A stretch of DNA of 64,000 nt, taken from Pseudomonas frederiksbergensis (GTDB lineage: Bacteria > Pseudomonadota > Gammaproteobacteria > Pseudomonadales > Pseudomonadaceae). Made by a program: the position numbers and the translations under genes. Positions 1 to 9,300 of this stretch are shown here, piece after piece; the first letter of the stretch is position 1, and every line of letters begins with the position of its first letter. The notes below the pieces were generated by a model. The model had not been told where the DNA came from. It did no database searches and was given only the letters and a program-made list of their open reading frames with translations. The DNA is taken from assembly GCF_001874645.1 (NCBI RefSeq), contig NZ_CP017886.1, forward strand, positions 806,001-870,000. Reading direction: 5' to 3'.

Positions 1-1351
1 AGGCGCCGTGAATGTCAGTGTCGGGCAACAACACCGCAAACTCTTCACCGCCGTAACGCACCGCCAGGTCGGACTTGCGGTGACAACAACTTTTCACCGC
101 ACGCGCCACTTCTGCCAGGCACTGATCCCCCGCCACATGACCGTAGGTATCGTTGTAGCGTTTGAAAAAATCGATATCGAGCATGATCAGGCTCAACGAA
201 CTCTGTTGACGAGCACCCCGAGCGAACTCGATGTCCAGTGCCCGTTCGAACAGCCGACGGTTTGCCAACCCGGTCAGGCTGTCATGAGTCGCGATCACTT
301 CCAGCCGCTCTTGCGCGGTCCGCAAATCCGCCTCGATGAGTTCACCATTGCGAACCTGCAGCACAAACACCCAACCGAACAAGCCCACACCGAGCACCAC
401 CAGGGCGACGATGACGCTGGATTGATAGGCGTTGGCGTACCAGCCCCGAAGAATCGTTTCCTTCGGGGTCGCCGCCGCAACCACCAGCGGATAGGCGTCC
501 AGCTGACGATAGCCATATAGCCGGATCACATTATCCACTACCGAACGGATCATCCCATTGCCGAAACTGGCATGGGGCAGGTATTTCTGGAAAATATCCC
601 CATGCGCCAGCGACTCGCCTATTCGCGCTTCCTCGAACGGTCGCCTGGCCAGCAACGTACCGTCCGACAACGCCAGAAACATCACGCCGTTGTCATCGAG
701 GCTGAAGCTTTTGAAGAACTGATCGAAGTACGCCAGCTTGATCCCGGCCAGCAGCACGCCCTGGAACTCGCCATGCTGGTCGTTCACCCGCCGGGAAATA
801 GGAATGATCCACTCGCCATTCTGCCGGCTACGAATTGCCGGCCCAATGTGCGCGAGCAACGTAGGATTCTGCTGATGGAACTTGAAGTAGTCGCGATCAG
901 CCACACCCCCGCGCCGCGGCAGGTCATCAAACGATGTCACCACCCACTGCCCGTTTTTGTCGAACAGAAACAGCCCGTGCAACTGCTCGAGTGCCTGCAC
1001 CCGCCGCGCAAAGGTCCGCTGCAACCGCGGATTCCGCACCACGCCAAAACCGTCAGCCTGAATCCAGTCAACCAGGCTGGTCATCACCAGATCCGCGCTC
1101 AAAAACGTGTCCTGCGCCTGCTGCGCCATCGCCCGCGTCAGGTTCGACGAGGCCACCTCAGCCAACGACAAATCGTAGCGCCGGGACTGTTCCAGTTGCA
1201 GGTAAAGCAAGCCACACAAACACAGGCAAACCGCCGCAACAAACATCACCGCAGCCTTGCGCAGAGGCAAGCGTTTAAGAGGGCCGCCAGGGGCGTAATG
1301 AGGGTCGTGAATGGGGGTAGGCAAAAGCGTCATCCTTGAAGGGTAAGGCAT
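1..1351 (-). CDS. Membrane diguanylate cyclase (Cache-like sensor + GGDEF), partial
   Basis: Reading the minus strand gives an N-terminal membrane segment (about residues 30-50), a long periplasmic sensor region, a second membrane segment (encoded near 375-430) and a C-terminal GGDEF domain whose end lies off the left edge. The active-site motif is GGEEF (encoded near 45-60), with an intact RxxD inhibitory site (RKSD) five residues before it. It should make cyclic di-GMP from two GTP and be feedback-inhibited. Two in-frame ATGs fit as starts, 1351 and 1333; neither has a strong Shine-Dalgarno, and the first covers more. The two-membrane-helix layout with a periplasmic loop of about 260 residues suggests a double-Cache sensor, which is an inference. 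Confidence 0.88.
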   Translation of the reverse strand, partial: MPYPSRMTLLPTPIHDPHYAPGGPLKRLPLRKAAVMFVAAVCLCLCGLLYLQLEQSRRYDLSLAEVASSNLTRAMAQQAQDTFLSADLVMTSLVDWIQADGFGVVRNPRLQRTFARRVQALEQLHGLFLFDKNGQWVVTSFDDLPRRGGVADRDYFKFHQQNPTLLAHIGPAIRSRQNGEWIIPISRRVNDQHGEFQGVLLAGIKLAYFDQFFKSFSLDDNGVMFLALSDGTLLARRPFEEARIGESLAHGDIFQKYLPHASFGNGMIRSVVDNVIRLYGYRQLDAYPLVVAAATPKETILRGWYANAYQSSVIVALVVLGVGLFGWVFVLQVRNGELIEADLRTAQERLEVIATHDSLTGLANRRLFERALDIEFARGARQQSSLSLIMLDIDFFKRYNDTYGHVAGDQCLAEVARAVKSCCHRKSDLAVRYGGEEFAVLLPDTDIHGA

Positions 1352-1530
1352 GAGCAAAAGCCCAGATCCCTTAATGCCAGAGAGCTTAGCTTACGGGGTG
1401 ATATGGGGCAATTGTGGGGCGAGTCATAAACTTGCTCGCCTTTTCTCCTGTAATGTTCAACGCGTTCGTTGATGCTCGCTTGAAACATCAATGCCCCCCA
1501 CCGGTACAGCCCTGTGAACGTCCACGGCCA

Positions 1531-1977
1531 ATGAAATACAAAGACAGTACCGCATCGCTGGACACCGCCAGAAAGATTCTCAAGGTGAATCACGCCGGGG
1601 GATGGTTCATGGGTTTTATCTCGGCGCTACCAGGGAAAAACGGCGTCATGGCCTGCACCTTTGCCGTGGAATAGGTCGTGGTGAGCCATCTGAAAGATCA
1701 GCTCTCATACCTTGAAAGCCGGAACGATTCGGCGACCTATGAAACGCTCCAGTTGATTCTGGAGGATGAGGAAAACCACCGCGATACCGGTCGAATCGAA
1801 GGCGCCAGCGCGCTGCTGTATGGGCCGTTCCGATGGATGATCAGTTTGTTTACGGCGCGTGTTATTCGGTTTGGGATGCGGCAGAAACAGGGCTACCCTA
1901 AAACGGCCCGACTCAAACACACCTGCTCTTGTATTCATACACCGCCGCGCGAGCCAATCCATGGAGGAAAAGCATGA
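1531..1977 (+). pseudogene. Broken COQ7/demethoxyubiquinone hydroxylase-like gene
   Basis: The first part (from the ATG at 1531) reads ARKILKVNHAG, the signature start of COQ7-like di-iron proteins. It then jumps directly to AVE, a TAG stop at 1672-1674, and in the same frame VVVSHLKDQLSYL followed by LILEDEENH, which is the second half of the family. The middle of the protein, containing the first metal-ligand helix pair, is missing and the two remaining parts are separated by the stop. Full members are around 170 residues. The frame stays open to 1977, but homology probably ends near 1895. I read it as a relic, not an enzyme. Confidence 0.6.
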
Positions 1978-2627
1978 ACGCTCTAAACCACCCGACCACC
2001 ATCGATACCGTTGTATTCGACCTCGGTAACGTCCTGATACGCTGGAACCCAAGAAACCTTTACCGAAAGATCTTCGGCGATGACGTACAGGCCATGGAGA
2101 CCTTTCTTTCCGAGGTCTGCCCTCCTGAATGGAACGAGCGCCAGGATGCGGGCCGGTCCTGGCAGGAAGGGATCGACGAAGCCATCGCACGGCACCCGTC
2201 ACAAGAAGCGCTGATTCGTGCGTACCGCGAGCGCTGGGAAGAGACACTCGGCGGCGTGCTGGAAGAGACCGTGCTGATCCTTAATGAACTGCACGCCAAG
2301 GGTGTCCGCCTGCTAGCCCTGACCAACTGGTCTGCCGAAACCTTCCCGATTGCCCTTCAGCGCTTTCCCTTTTTGCACACGTTCGAAGGCATTCTCGTGT
2401 CCGGCGAAGAAGGCCTCATCAAGCCCGACCCGGCGATCTTCCAGCTACTAAAATCTCGCTACCAGTTCGAAGGCAGCCGCGCAGTGTTTATCGACGATCA
2501 TGCGCCGAACATCGAAGGCGCACGCCGGGAAGGATTCAATGCACGTCAGTTCACCAGTGCAGCGCAACTGCGCAAAGATCTGGCAGCGCTGGGGTTGCCC
2601 GTGCAGGTGCAGAATGAACCGGCATGA
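1974..2627 (+). CDS. HAD-superfamily hydrolase (HAD-IA, YihX-like)
   Basis: A 217-residue phosphatase-type protein. Motif I is VVFDLGNVL near residue 12, motif II LTNWS, motif III KPDPAIF, and motif IV FIDDHAPN, so the catalytic aspartates are present. The start is the ATG at 1974 with GGAGGA just upstream; an ATG 45 bases earlier lies in the relic gene. It likely hydrolyses small phosphate esters in the cytoplasm; the substrate is unknown. The stop overlaps the next gene by four bases (ATGA), so the two are translationally coupled. Confidence 0.85.
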   Translation: MNALNHPTTIDTVVFDLGNVLIRWNPRNLYRKIFGDDVQAMETFLSEVCPPEWNERQDAGRSWQEGIDEAIARHPSQEALIRAYRERWEETLGGVLEETVLILNELHAKGVRLLALTNWSAETFPIALQRFPFLHTFEGILVSGEEGLIKPDPAIFQLLKSRYQFEGSRAVFIDDHAPNIEGARREGFNARQFTSAAQLRKDLAALGLPVQVQNEPA

Positions 2628-2992
2628 CCAACTACCCCCCATTAAGCCCTGAGGATAAAACCAAAATCCGCTGTGCACTGGCCGACGCTTTCGTTGACAC
2701 TGCAGTGGACTATGCCTACATCGCACGGCAAATCCAGGGTTACGACATCGCGCTGGTCGAAGATATTTTCTTCTCGGAAGTGACTGCGGTCTGCCACTGG
2801 AATGCGCAAACACCGATTCCTCCGATCTGGACAGGGTTTGATGATGAGTGGCTGGAAGCCGAAATCGAAGAAACCCTCCGCGCTCGTAGAGAAAGCTGGC
2901 TCAAACGAAATATCGATAAGCTGCTGGTCGTTTGGTGGCGATTCAGATTCAAGAGCTTCTGGCTGGAAATCAAGAATACCGCGCTCGATTAA
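2624..2992 (+). CDS. Orphan immunity-like protein, paralogue of the prophage gene at 11958
   Basis: A 122-residue soluble protein with shared blocks DAFVD, VDYA, SEV, VCH, PxIW and WLEI. By eye close to half of aligned positions are identical to the protein at 11958-12341, which sits directly behind a PAAR/effector pair. No effector gene accompanies this copy; it is coupled to a HAD hydrolase gene instead. That is what an orphan immunity gene against neighbours' toxins looks like. The family may be the one catalogued as DUF7079, which I could not verify. It has no signal peptide, so it acts in the cytoplasm. Confidence 0.65.
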   Translation: MTNYPPLSPEDKTKIRCALADAFVDTAVDYAYIARQIQGYDIALVEDIFFSEVTAVCHWNAQTPIPPIWTGFDDEWLEAEIEETLRARRESWLKRNIDKLLVVWWRFRFKSFWLEIKNTALD

Positions 2993-3008
2993 GCGGCTGC
3001 CAAGCTAA

Positions 3009-3035
3009 ACGGGCGACCGAAGTCGCCCATTTTTT
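3009..3035 (+). terminator. Rho-independent terminator after the HAD/immunity pair
   Basis: GGGCGAC and GTCGCCC arms with a short loop are followed by six T residues, 17 bases after the stop at 2992. Confidence 0.8.
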
Positions 3036-3062
3036 ATGCCAATAAATCTACAACGATCCCCA

Positions 3063-3725
3063 TCAACGCATTGGCGGAACCCGAATATCCCCCGCCCGGC
3101 ACTGACTCTTCACGCCCTTGCCGCAAGACCCGAACGACAAGTCCTTACCCAGGCACACTCGCACTTCCGACAACTCCGGCCCCCTGCAAACCACCGCGAT
3201 GCCGTCCTCCGGAATTCCGGGATTACTCTGCCGAAACATCTGCACAATTTCCTGCGCAGGGAAGTAGATCTCGGTACTTAAGGGTTTCAGCTTGTCCGGG
3301 ATCTTCACCGCGCCAACCGCCTTGTCCGCCACATTCAGATAACCCGAAGCGCCAAGGCCACTGCACGTACCGTGCTTGGACCATTCATGCTGAAGCAGTT
3401 TTGGCGTCACAAACAGCGTCAACCCTTGTTTCTGCTCTGCCGGCGACAAAGGCACCATCGGCGGACAAGACTCCGGCCAACCGCCCTTGGCGTATTGCGG
3501 CCAGAGACCGTGGAGCACAAAGCCGTAGCCTTTGCCCGAGCATTGCGGATTGTTCTGGTGGGTCAGGCAAAACGTCGGCGACCAGGACAGCGTCAGCAGG
3601 TAGTAATCAAACACCCCCGCCACCGACTCGGTCTGCTGCTTATCGCGATGGGACCGAGCGTCGCTCATGCCGGCGCTGCCGATCGTCAGCGCAAAGAGCG
3701 CGACCAGTGCATACAGTTTTTTCAT
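3063..3725 (-). CDS. Secreted RNase T2-family endoribonuclease
   Basis: The 220-residue precursor has a signal peptide (MKKLYALVALFALTIGSAG) and both active-site blocks, HGLWPQ and HEWSKHGTC, each with its catalytic histidine. There are several cysteines expected to form disulfides in the periplasm. RNase T2 enzymes cut single-stranded RNA to 2',3'-cyclic phosphates. The start at 3725 is favoured by AAAGGAGAGGG just upstream. Upstream in-frame codons have no signal-peptide logic. It is transcribed alone toward the preceding terminator. Confidence 0.92.
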   Translation of the reverse strand: MKKLYALVALFALTIGSAGMSDARSHRDKQQTESVAGVFDYYLLTLSWSPTFCLTHQNNPQCSGKGYGFVLHGLWPQYAKGGWPESCPPMVPLSPAEQKQGLTLFVTPKLLQHEWSKHGTCSGLGASGYLNVADKAVGAVKIPDKLKPLSTEIYFPAQEIVQMFRQSNPGIPEDGIAVVCRGPELSEVRVCLGKDLSFGSCGKGVKSQCRAGDIRVPPMR

Positions 3726-3870
3726 AAACCCTCTCCTTTGGGGCAGATCGGATGATCTTTCGCAGCGTGGTGAACCTGTCATTGCAGCGGATTCTAGCTG
3801 GCCGTCACTCAACCGGGTGAAGTACCTTGAAGTGGCTACGCTTACACTGACGTCACGATAGGGCATCGAA

Positions 3871-4359
3871 ATGAGTAAGGCAGATGAGCTCGCCGCAAAA
3901 CTGAAGCAAAAACAGCAAACCCGCGCTGACGCTGAAGCCTGCGCAGATACGACGATTGAGCATTGGCCGATACAGATCTATGAGATGTACCACCAGCTTG
4001 AAGCATGGCTGGAGCCACTGACCGAAGCCGGCTTGAACATTCGCCGCATCCCCACACACGTCTTCGAAAGCCTCCCCTCCGGCGAGACCTTCAACTACGC
4101 CATCGACAAACTGCTGATCGAGGGCAACCACAACAGCATTACCCTCGACCCCATCGCTCGCTTCATCATTGGCGGAATGGGCCGTGTCGATGTGCTCTCC
4201 AAAGGCAAAGAGCTGTATTTACGCCGGACCGAGACCGAACACGGTGAAACGCATTGGCAGATCCAGACCCTCCCGTGCAGCGGACAACCGCAGCCGGATC
4301 CGGTCGAGCTCGATGAGGACAACTTTCTCTCGGTGATAGAAGAAGGCCTGGATCTCTAA
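3871..4359 (+). CDS. Conserved hypothetical protein
   Basis: I do not recognise this 162-residue protein. It has a charged N terminus (about residues 1-25, Lys/Gln/Ala-rich helix), a mixed central region and an acidic C terminus. There is no signal peptide or membrane segment. Codon usage matches the chromosome and a strong bidirectional terminator follows, so it is probably a real single-gene unit. Confidence 0.6.
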   Translation: MSKADELAAKLKQKQQTRADAEACADTTIEHWPIQIYEMYHQLEAWLEPLTEAGLNIRRIPTHVFESLPSGETFNYAIDKLLIEGNHNSITLDPIARFIIGGMGRVDVLSKGKELYLRRTETEHGETHWQIQTLPCSGQPQPDPVELDEDNFLSVIEEGLDL

Positions 4360-4418
4360 AGCCGAGAGCAACGCGGGGAAGCATCGCGATGTGCCACCCT
4401 TCCCCGCCAATCCCCAAA

Positions 4419-4452
4419 AAAATGGGCGACCCTTTGCGGTCGCCCATTTTCG
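4419..4452. terminator. Bidirectional intrinsic terminator
   Basis: A long hairpin, AAATGGGCGACC against GGTCGCCCATTT, is flanked by an A-run on the left and a T-run on the right. It ends the gene at 3871-4359. From here to 4871 I see only one short frame (4519-4665, 48 residues) with no recognisable domain or Shine-Dalgarno; I do not call it. Confidence 0.8.
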
Positions 4453-4871
4453 TTTCAGCGATGAAACCTGCACTTGCAAGTGTCACCCACCGCGCTTTAC
4501 CTGATATTCGACAATTCGTATATTCGCCAAACCATGGACGTGATGGAAGAACGGCTGAAATTCACCGTACTGCTACGCGACCGCCCCGACCTCGTCGACC
4601 ACTACTCGGCGCGCAAGCAAAGCGCGCAGGAATTGAGCAAGCGGGTTAACCAGCATTCGATATAAACGAGGGGCTGTCGCAATGCCCGCCCCTACACCCT
4701 CTACAACTTCTGTAACACTTTCGATATTCATGCTCCTCCTCCGATCACATTCTTTTACATCTCAGGTACATATTTCCAACAACTGCATTCCTCTCGTTGA
4801 TTAGCATGGACAGGCCTTACGCGAATTCAGGGACGTCGCTATTTCAACGGATGCCTTATGAAGGAAAGCAA

Positions 4872-5000
4872 ATGCCTACAGAACAAATTATCATCTTTGT
4901 TGCCGTTACAGTCTTGGGCCTTATTTGGGCTGCCAGGAGAGATGCAAAAAATCGGAAAAAAGAAAAGGCCATGAAAGACGCGAATGAGAGCGCTGATTGA
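4872..5000 (+). CDS. Small single-span membrane protein
   Basis: A 42-residue frame with an N-terminal hydrophobic helix (IIIFVAVTVLGLIWAA) followed by a lysine- and arginine-rich tail, the usual look of a bacterial inner-membrane micropeptide with the tail in the cytoplasm. AAGGAAAG lies seven bases before the ATG at 4872. Function unknown. The 265 bases after it hold no gene that I can support. Confidence 0.5.
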   Translation: MPTEQIIIFVAVTVLGLIWAARRDAKNRKKEKAMKDANESAD

Positions 5001-5266
5001 CTGGCGGTTATTTTCCGAGATAAGTGAACAGATGTATTGGGGCACTTCAAAAAAAATAATCTGCCCCATCACTACACTCCAGCCTCATAAACGGAAAAGC
5101 CCGCGCTTGTGCAAGTTCGTCTTGCCTGGGATGTCGGCCAAAAGCGGGACACTTGGAGCGACCAAAATAAACCGCTAAATAGATCCTTCCCCTTTCCGGC
5201 ATCCAGAGCAATTGTCCTGGCTATGTTCCAAGAAGCTCGATACGCAAGACACTCTTGTGCCAGCAG

Positions 5267-5659
5267 TTATCCGGTCACGCTCGGTACATCAAGCCCTACT
5301 TTCACACGATCCAGCGCCACGATTGTCTTGAACCAGGTCACGTTGGCATTTTCGGCAAACAATCGCCGCGCCAATGCCTGGTATTCCTGCATGCTGGCAA
5401 CGGTTAACACCAGCACGAAATCCACTTCGCCGGTGACGTAGTAGCACTGCTGAACTTCGGGCACCGCGAAGTGCAACTTCATCGCCTCCAGTGCCTCGAT
5501 GCTCGTGCGCTCGGCCATCACTTCCACAATGATCGTGATCGGCCGTCCTACGGCGGTCGGGTCGACGATGGCTACATTGCCCGTGATGACACCTTTTTCT
5601 TCCATCCGCTTGATGCGGCGCTGCACGGCAGCCGTGGAAAGATTGACCTGCTCGGCCAT
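5267..5659 (-). pseudogene. Lrp/AsnC-family regulator lacking its 5' end
   Basis: From the first available ATG (5659) the protein begins MAEQVNLSTAAVQRRIKRM, in the middle of the DNA-binding domain, and continues through a complete ligand-binding (RAM) domain. Translating further upstream in frame gives LVQRDNTTPLRLMAEQ, clearly the family's helix 1, back to about 5713. It then runs into non-homologous sequence and a TGA, with no start codon. The gene has therefore lost its start and promoter. It may be inactive, or make a truncated protein without the first helix-turn-helix helix. Confidence 0.7.
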
Positions 5660-5844
5660 CAGGCGCAGCGGCGTGGTGTTGTCGCGCTGGACGAGGTCAA
5701 GGGATCCCTCAGGGACAGACCACGATTTTCACAAGTCGTGGCCTCCGCTGACCATCCTACCGACACCTAGACACTCGCCCCTTCAGCCATCCAACCTCCT
5801 TTCCTGATAAACTCCCCTCCCTCGCCTTACCCACCTAGATACCC

Positions 5845-5925
5845 ATGCTCCCATCATCTGCTCCAACCACCGCCCAACCCCTCTCCCGCCGCTTCAGCGT
5901 GGCGCCGATGATGGATTGGACGTAG
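5845..5925 (+). pseudogene. dusA: Stranded 5' fragment of the original dusA
   Basis: The ATG at 5845 starts 26 codons that read into RRFSVAPMMDWT, identical to DusA, then stop at TAG 5923-5925 where phage DNA begins. This is the original start of dusA, cut off by prophage insertion; the rest of the gene lies at the far end of the prophage. Confidence 0.92.
5887..5921 (+). repeat. attL core (35-bp direct repeat)
   Basis: Identical over 35 bases to 49686-49720; bases on both sides differ (C/G before, G/C after). The core encodes the RRFSVAPMMDW segment of DusA, so it is conserved host coding sequence reused as attB. Confidence 0.93.
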
Positions 5926-6332
5926 CACTCCCCCAATGCCCAATTCAGGCTGGTTCACGCGCTGAAAATTTTTCGCGTTGTAGCAATTTCTAAGCAAGCT
6001 GTAATAACTGCCTGACACGAGTACTGCCGGTACCATTCTTGTACTTTTTCTCGAAGGGAGTCGATGCTGTGCCAGATGATTTTTCGCGGCTTGAGTGTTC
6101 ATCCCGTTAAGCCAAGAGGCAGCGAGCCCAAGTTAATTCATTGAACAGCCTCGCGACGGCGGTTTTGCCTTCACTGGAGTGACTGAAAAAAACGTCGTGA
6201 CTCATGGCCTTACTCTACTGGCTGACATAGGTGAGATCGGGGCAACACGGCACAAATAGCTTTATGCAGCCCTACCCCGTTGTCGCGATTATCCCTCCGT
6301 CTATTGGCCTCTCGAGCGCCGCTTCAAAGCCG
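5926..6332. other. Junction region with no gene
   Basis: About 400 bases between attL and the CHAT gene. No frame here has a ribosome-binding site or recognisable protein; the open frame on the minus strand runs across the att site and is a shadow of the dusA stub. Only short irregular inverted repeats are visible. Confidence 0.5.
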
Positions 6333-9300
6333 TCACCCCCCTATCTGTGCAGATGGAGTTTCCTTCCTCTCCGCCAGTTTTGTGAGCAACACGTCCCCAT
6401 AAACGCGCATCGCCAAGGAGTACTGCGGAACCTCGCCGAGGCGATGAGCAACCTCGTCGTTCGCCCTTTTCGTTGCGTCAAGGACAGTCGCGCCTGCTTC
6501 CCACTCCTGCAAGAAGGGTTCAAGCCAGTTGTAGGTCACCATCACATTGAGCGGCCAGGGCGATGCAATGACTGCGCGACACCCGTTGTTCAGCAGTTGT
6601 TTTGGGAGACTGGTCGTCGAATTGTCCCACGGGTTTTTATCAATGCGGCCTCCGCTGCAGACGAACAGGATGACCAGTTCGACTCCTGCCAAGGCGGCAG
6701 CGAGAGCCGACGGCGCAACGATGAGGTCCTCGTCGTCGCGAATACTGTGGAGGTAGCGACCTTCCCTGTTCAGTCCCCCATGCGCCGTGATCACGGCCAA
6801 GCGGGCATCTTTCATGTCATACGGTAGTCGGCGTCCGTTATCGACTGTAAACCCGAAGTCCTTGAAGCAACTGCTGAGGTTCCTTAAAGCGATATCGAGA
6901 GTAGCTTCTAATTCAGCTGCCTCCTGGTTGTCTCCGCCTTCATCCTTAACTTCCGCTGCCTCACCGAACCCGAATCTTGGATCAGCCGAAATCCACGCCT
7001 TGTAGGCGGTTCGCCCACTGAGCTCAACGTTGCTAGCTGCCGAAAGCCAACTTAGAGACGGGACGATACCGATAGCCGTCTTCGTTCCCGCGAAGTAACC
7101 AAATGTTCCATCCTCCGGCTGTACAACCACCAAATTGGCGGTGATCTGCTGCAGAAACGGCTCCGCAACCAAGACTAGCCTCTCGCACTGAGGCAGGCGA
7201 ACATCGAGTGCCTCCATCGTCATGTAGAAGATGTTGTTCCCTTCGGTCCTGTCGACACGGCCATAATTCTTCGGGTAGTCCTGAAGCCAGGAATGGAAAC
7301 GGTCCCGAAAACGTCGCTCAGACTTAGGCTGCTCGACCGTGCGCACTTGTCCGTCAGAGACATGGATTACCGTCAGCTCGCCTTCACTGTTTAAAGCGAG
7401 GAAGGCGACATCTAGCCCCCCCTGATTCAGCTCCGCGGCGTACCGAATTGGCCACTCCATCATCATCGCCGGAGATTCACCCACCAACGTAACGGTGTGG
7501 TCGGCAAGAAGCTCGATAGCAAATGCGTGCTCGCTTAGTGTGAGCTCGCCTTGCGAACCGAAGTCCAATAGTCGCCTCGCCGTCAGTGCGAGGACTGCGT
7601 AGTCATGCGCGACATCCGAAGCATATGCTGCACGCTGCACGCCGTTGAAGATCGTCAGCACGTCCTCAGCACTTGGCTTCGCCGTCGAAACAGTCCGAAC
7701 CATATCAGCCATTCCAGCTCCGACCTGGTCAAGCGCCGTGTCTAGCGTGGCTCGCACCTCTGGCGAAATGTTCACGCCCGCACCTTCCGCTTTGAGGACC
7801 GATTGCCCCAAAAGTAATACTAAAGGAAGCAGCTGATTCCGGTCTTCAAGCTCGCCTCGACAAGCCTCTGCGACTTCGGCAAGAATTTCGCCAAGCGGTC
7901 CGATAGCGGAGTCATCGGTTTCCATAAGTCGCAGGCTCAACTCAGCGCTGAGGAAGCGCGGGTCCTTGTCTGCGTTAAATCCAAGGTCTGACAGAATCGT
8001 CTTCATTGTCGAAAGGAACGAACGAGAAAGCTCAAAAAGCCCCAGGTCTCGCAGAACGCGATGGATGGCATAGACTTCGTGCCAAAGGTCGGCTTTTTCG
8101 ACTGGAACGTCGACAGCCAAAGCACAGGCCAAGCCGATGAGCGCAACGACGTGGTTACGGCAGCGGTGATAAACGTCACCGAATGCCTGCCAGGCCAAGC
8201 GACGGCGATACAAACTGGTCTGGCCCATCAGCAGGATTTGCTCGGCAAAATCCCGCGCCTGCTGGAACTGTCCCGCTGTAGCAAACTGGCTGGCCAATAG
8301 CCTCATTAACCGAATGTCTTCGTCACATTCCTGCGTGGCATGAGGGCATATCGTGCATGCGATTAGTACCAACTGCTGCATGTACATCAAGTCGACGTTC
8401 TCACCCGTCTGACCACTGGTGATATGCACCATGCGCGCGATGGTGCGCACGACGTCGTCAGGGCTAGCAATCAATAGGTCACGTGGTATCACCGTCACGC
8501 CGGGCTCGCCTCCACCGATGTCGGCCAGCCAGTGCATCGCACTCTCAATGGATGTGCGAATCTTTTCATCAGGCTCTCCGGAGAAGACTTCCTTGGTATC
8601 GACAGTCGGCCGCACCAGGTGCACGCCCTGTTGGGCGAGGTCAAGCATTGTGACTGCCACGAGGGGGATGCCCATGTCACCACACGATTCGACCGACAGC
8701 AGCGTAGTGAGGCCAGACCTAACGCCACTGTCTCCTGGATGGAGCGCAAGGAATCGAAAAGCCGATTGGAAAAAGTGACGGTAGTCGTCACGCTCGTCTT
8801 CAGGGACGAGTTCCTTGAGCATCATCGACTTGACGGACCAAATGAGAACCTGGGTGGCCTGGCGGCCATAGAGTTCGGAGGAGGTGACAAGACCTGCGAC
8901 TTCGGCCGCATCCCTTGGCTTGTCGACGCTTTGTGCGTGCATCGCGCAACAAACGAAGGCTAGCTCCTGCCAGTCCTTCTCCCATGCACGCGCCTCCTCG
9001 ATAATCGCTTCATACTCCGGTTCTAATGCAGACAACCGCGCTAGCAGAATCAAATGATTGGCCGTGAACCCGACGGTAGTGAAAATGTGCGATTCGCCTG
9101 ACTTCACCTTTTGGGAGTTCATGAGCAGTCGGCGATCTCGATTCTCCCGCAGGCGCTCCGAATGGGGAAACAGTTCTGACAGACGTGCGTCAAACCGAGA
9201 GATTCGGTCGTTGTCCTCAAGGTGCGTGGCAAGTTCGAGACCTTCCTCAAGCCACTGTTGGCCTCCAACCCCATCGGGCCCCTCTGGCAGGAAATCGTGC

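Noticed and set aside
8..1339. Long plus-strand frames over the left edge
   Set aside because: They are antisense to the diguanylate cyclase, whose minus-strand translation shows GGEEF and membrane helices.
5854..6102. Minus-strand frame across attL
   Set aside because: Antisense to the dusA stub, no ribosome-binding site and no plausible protein.
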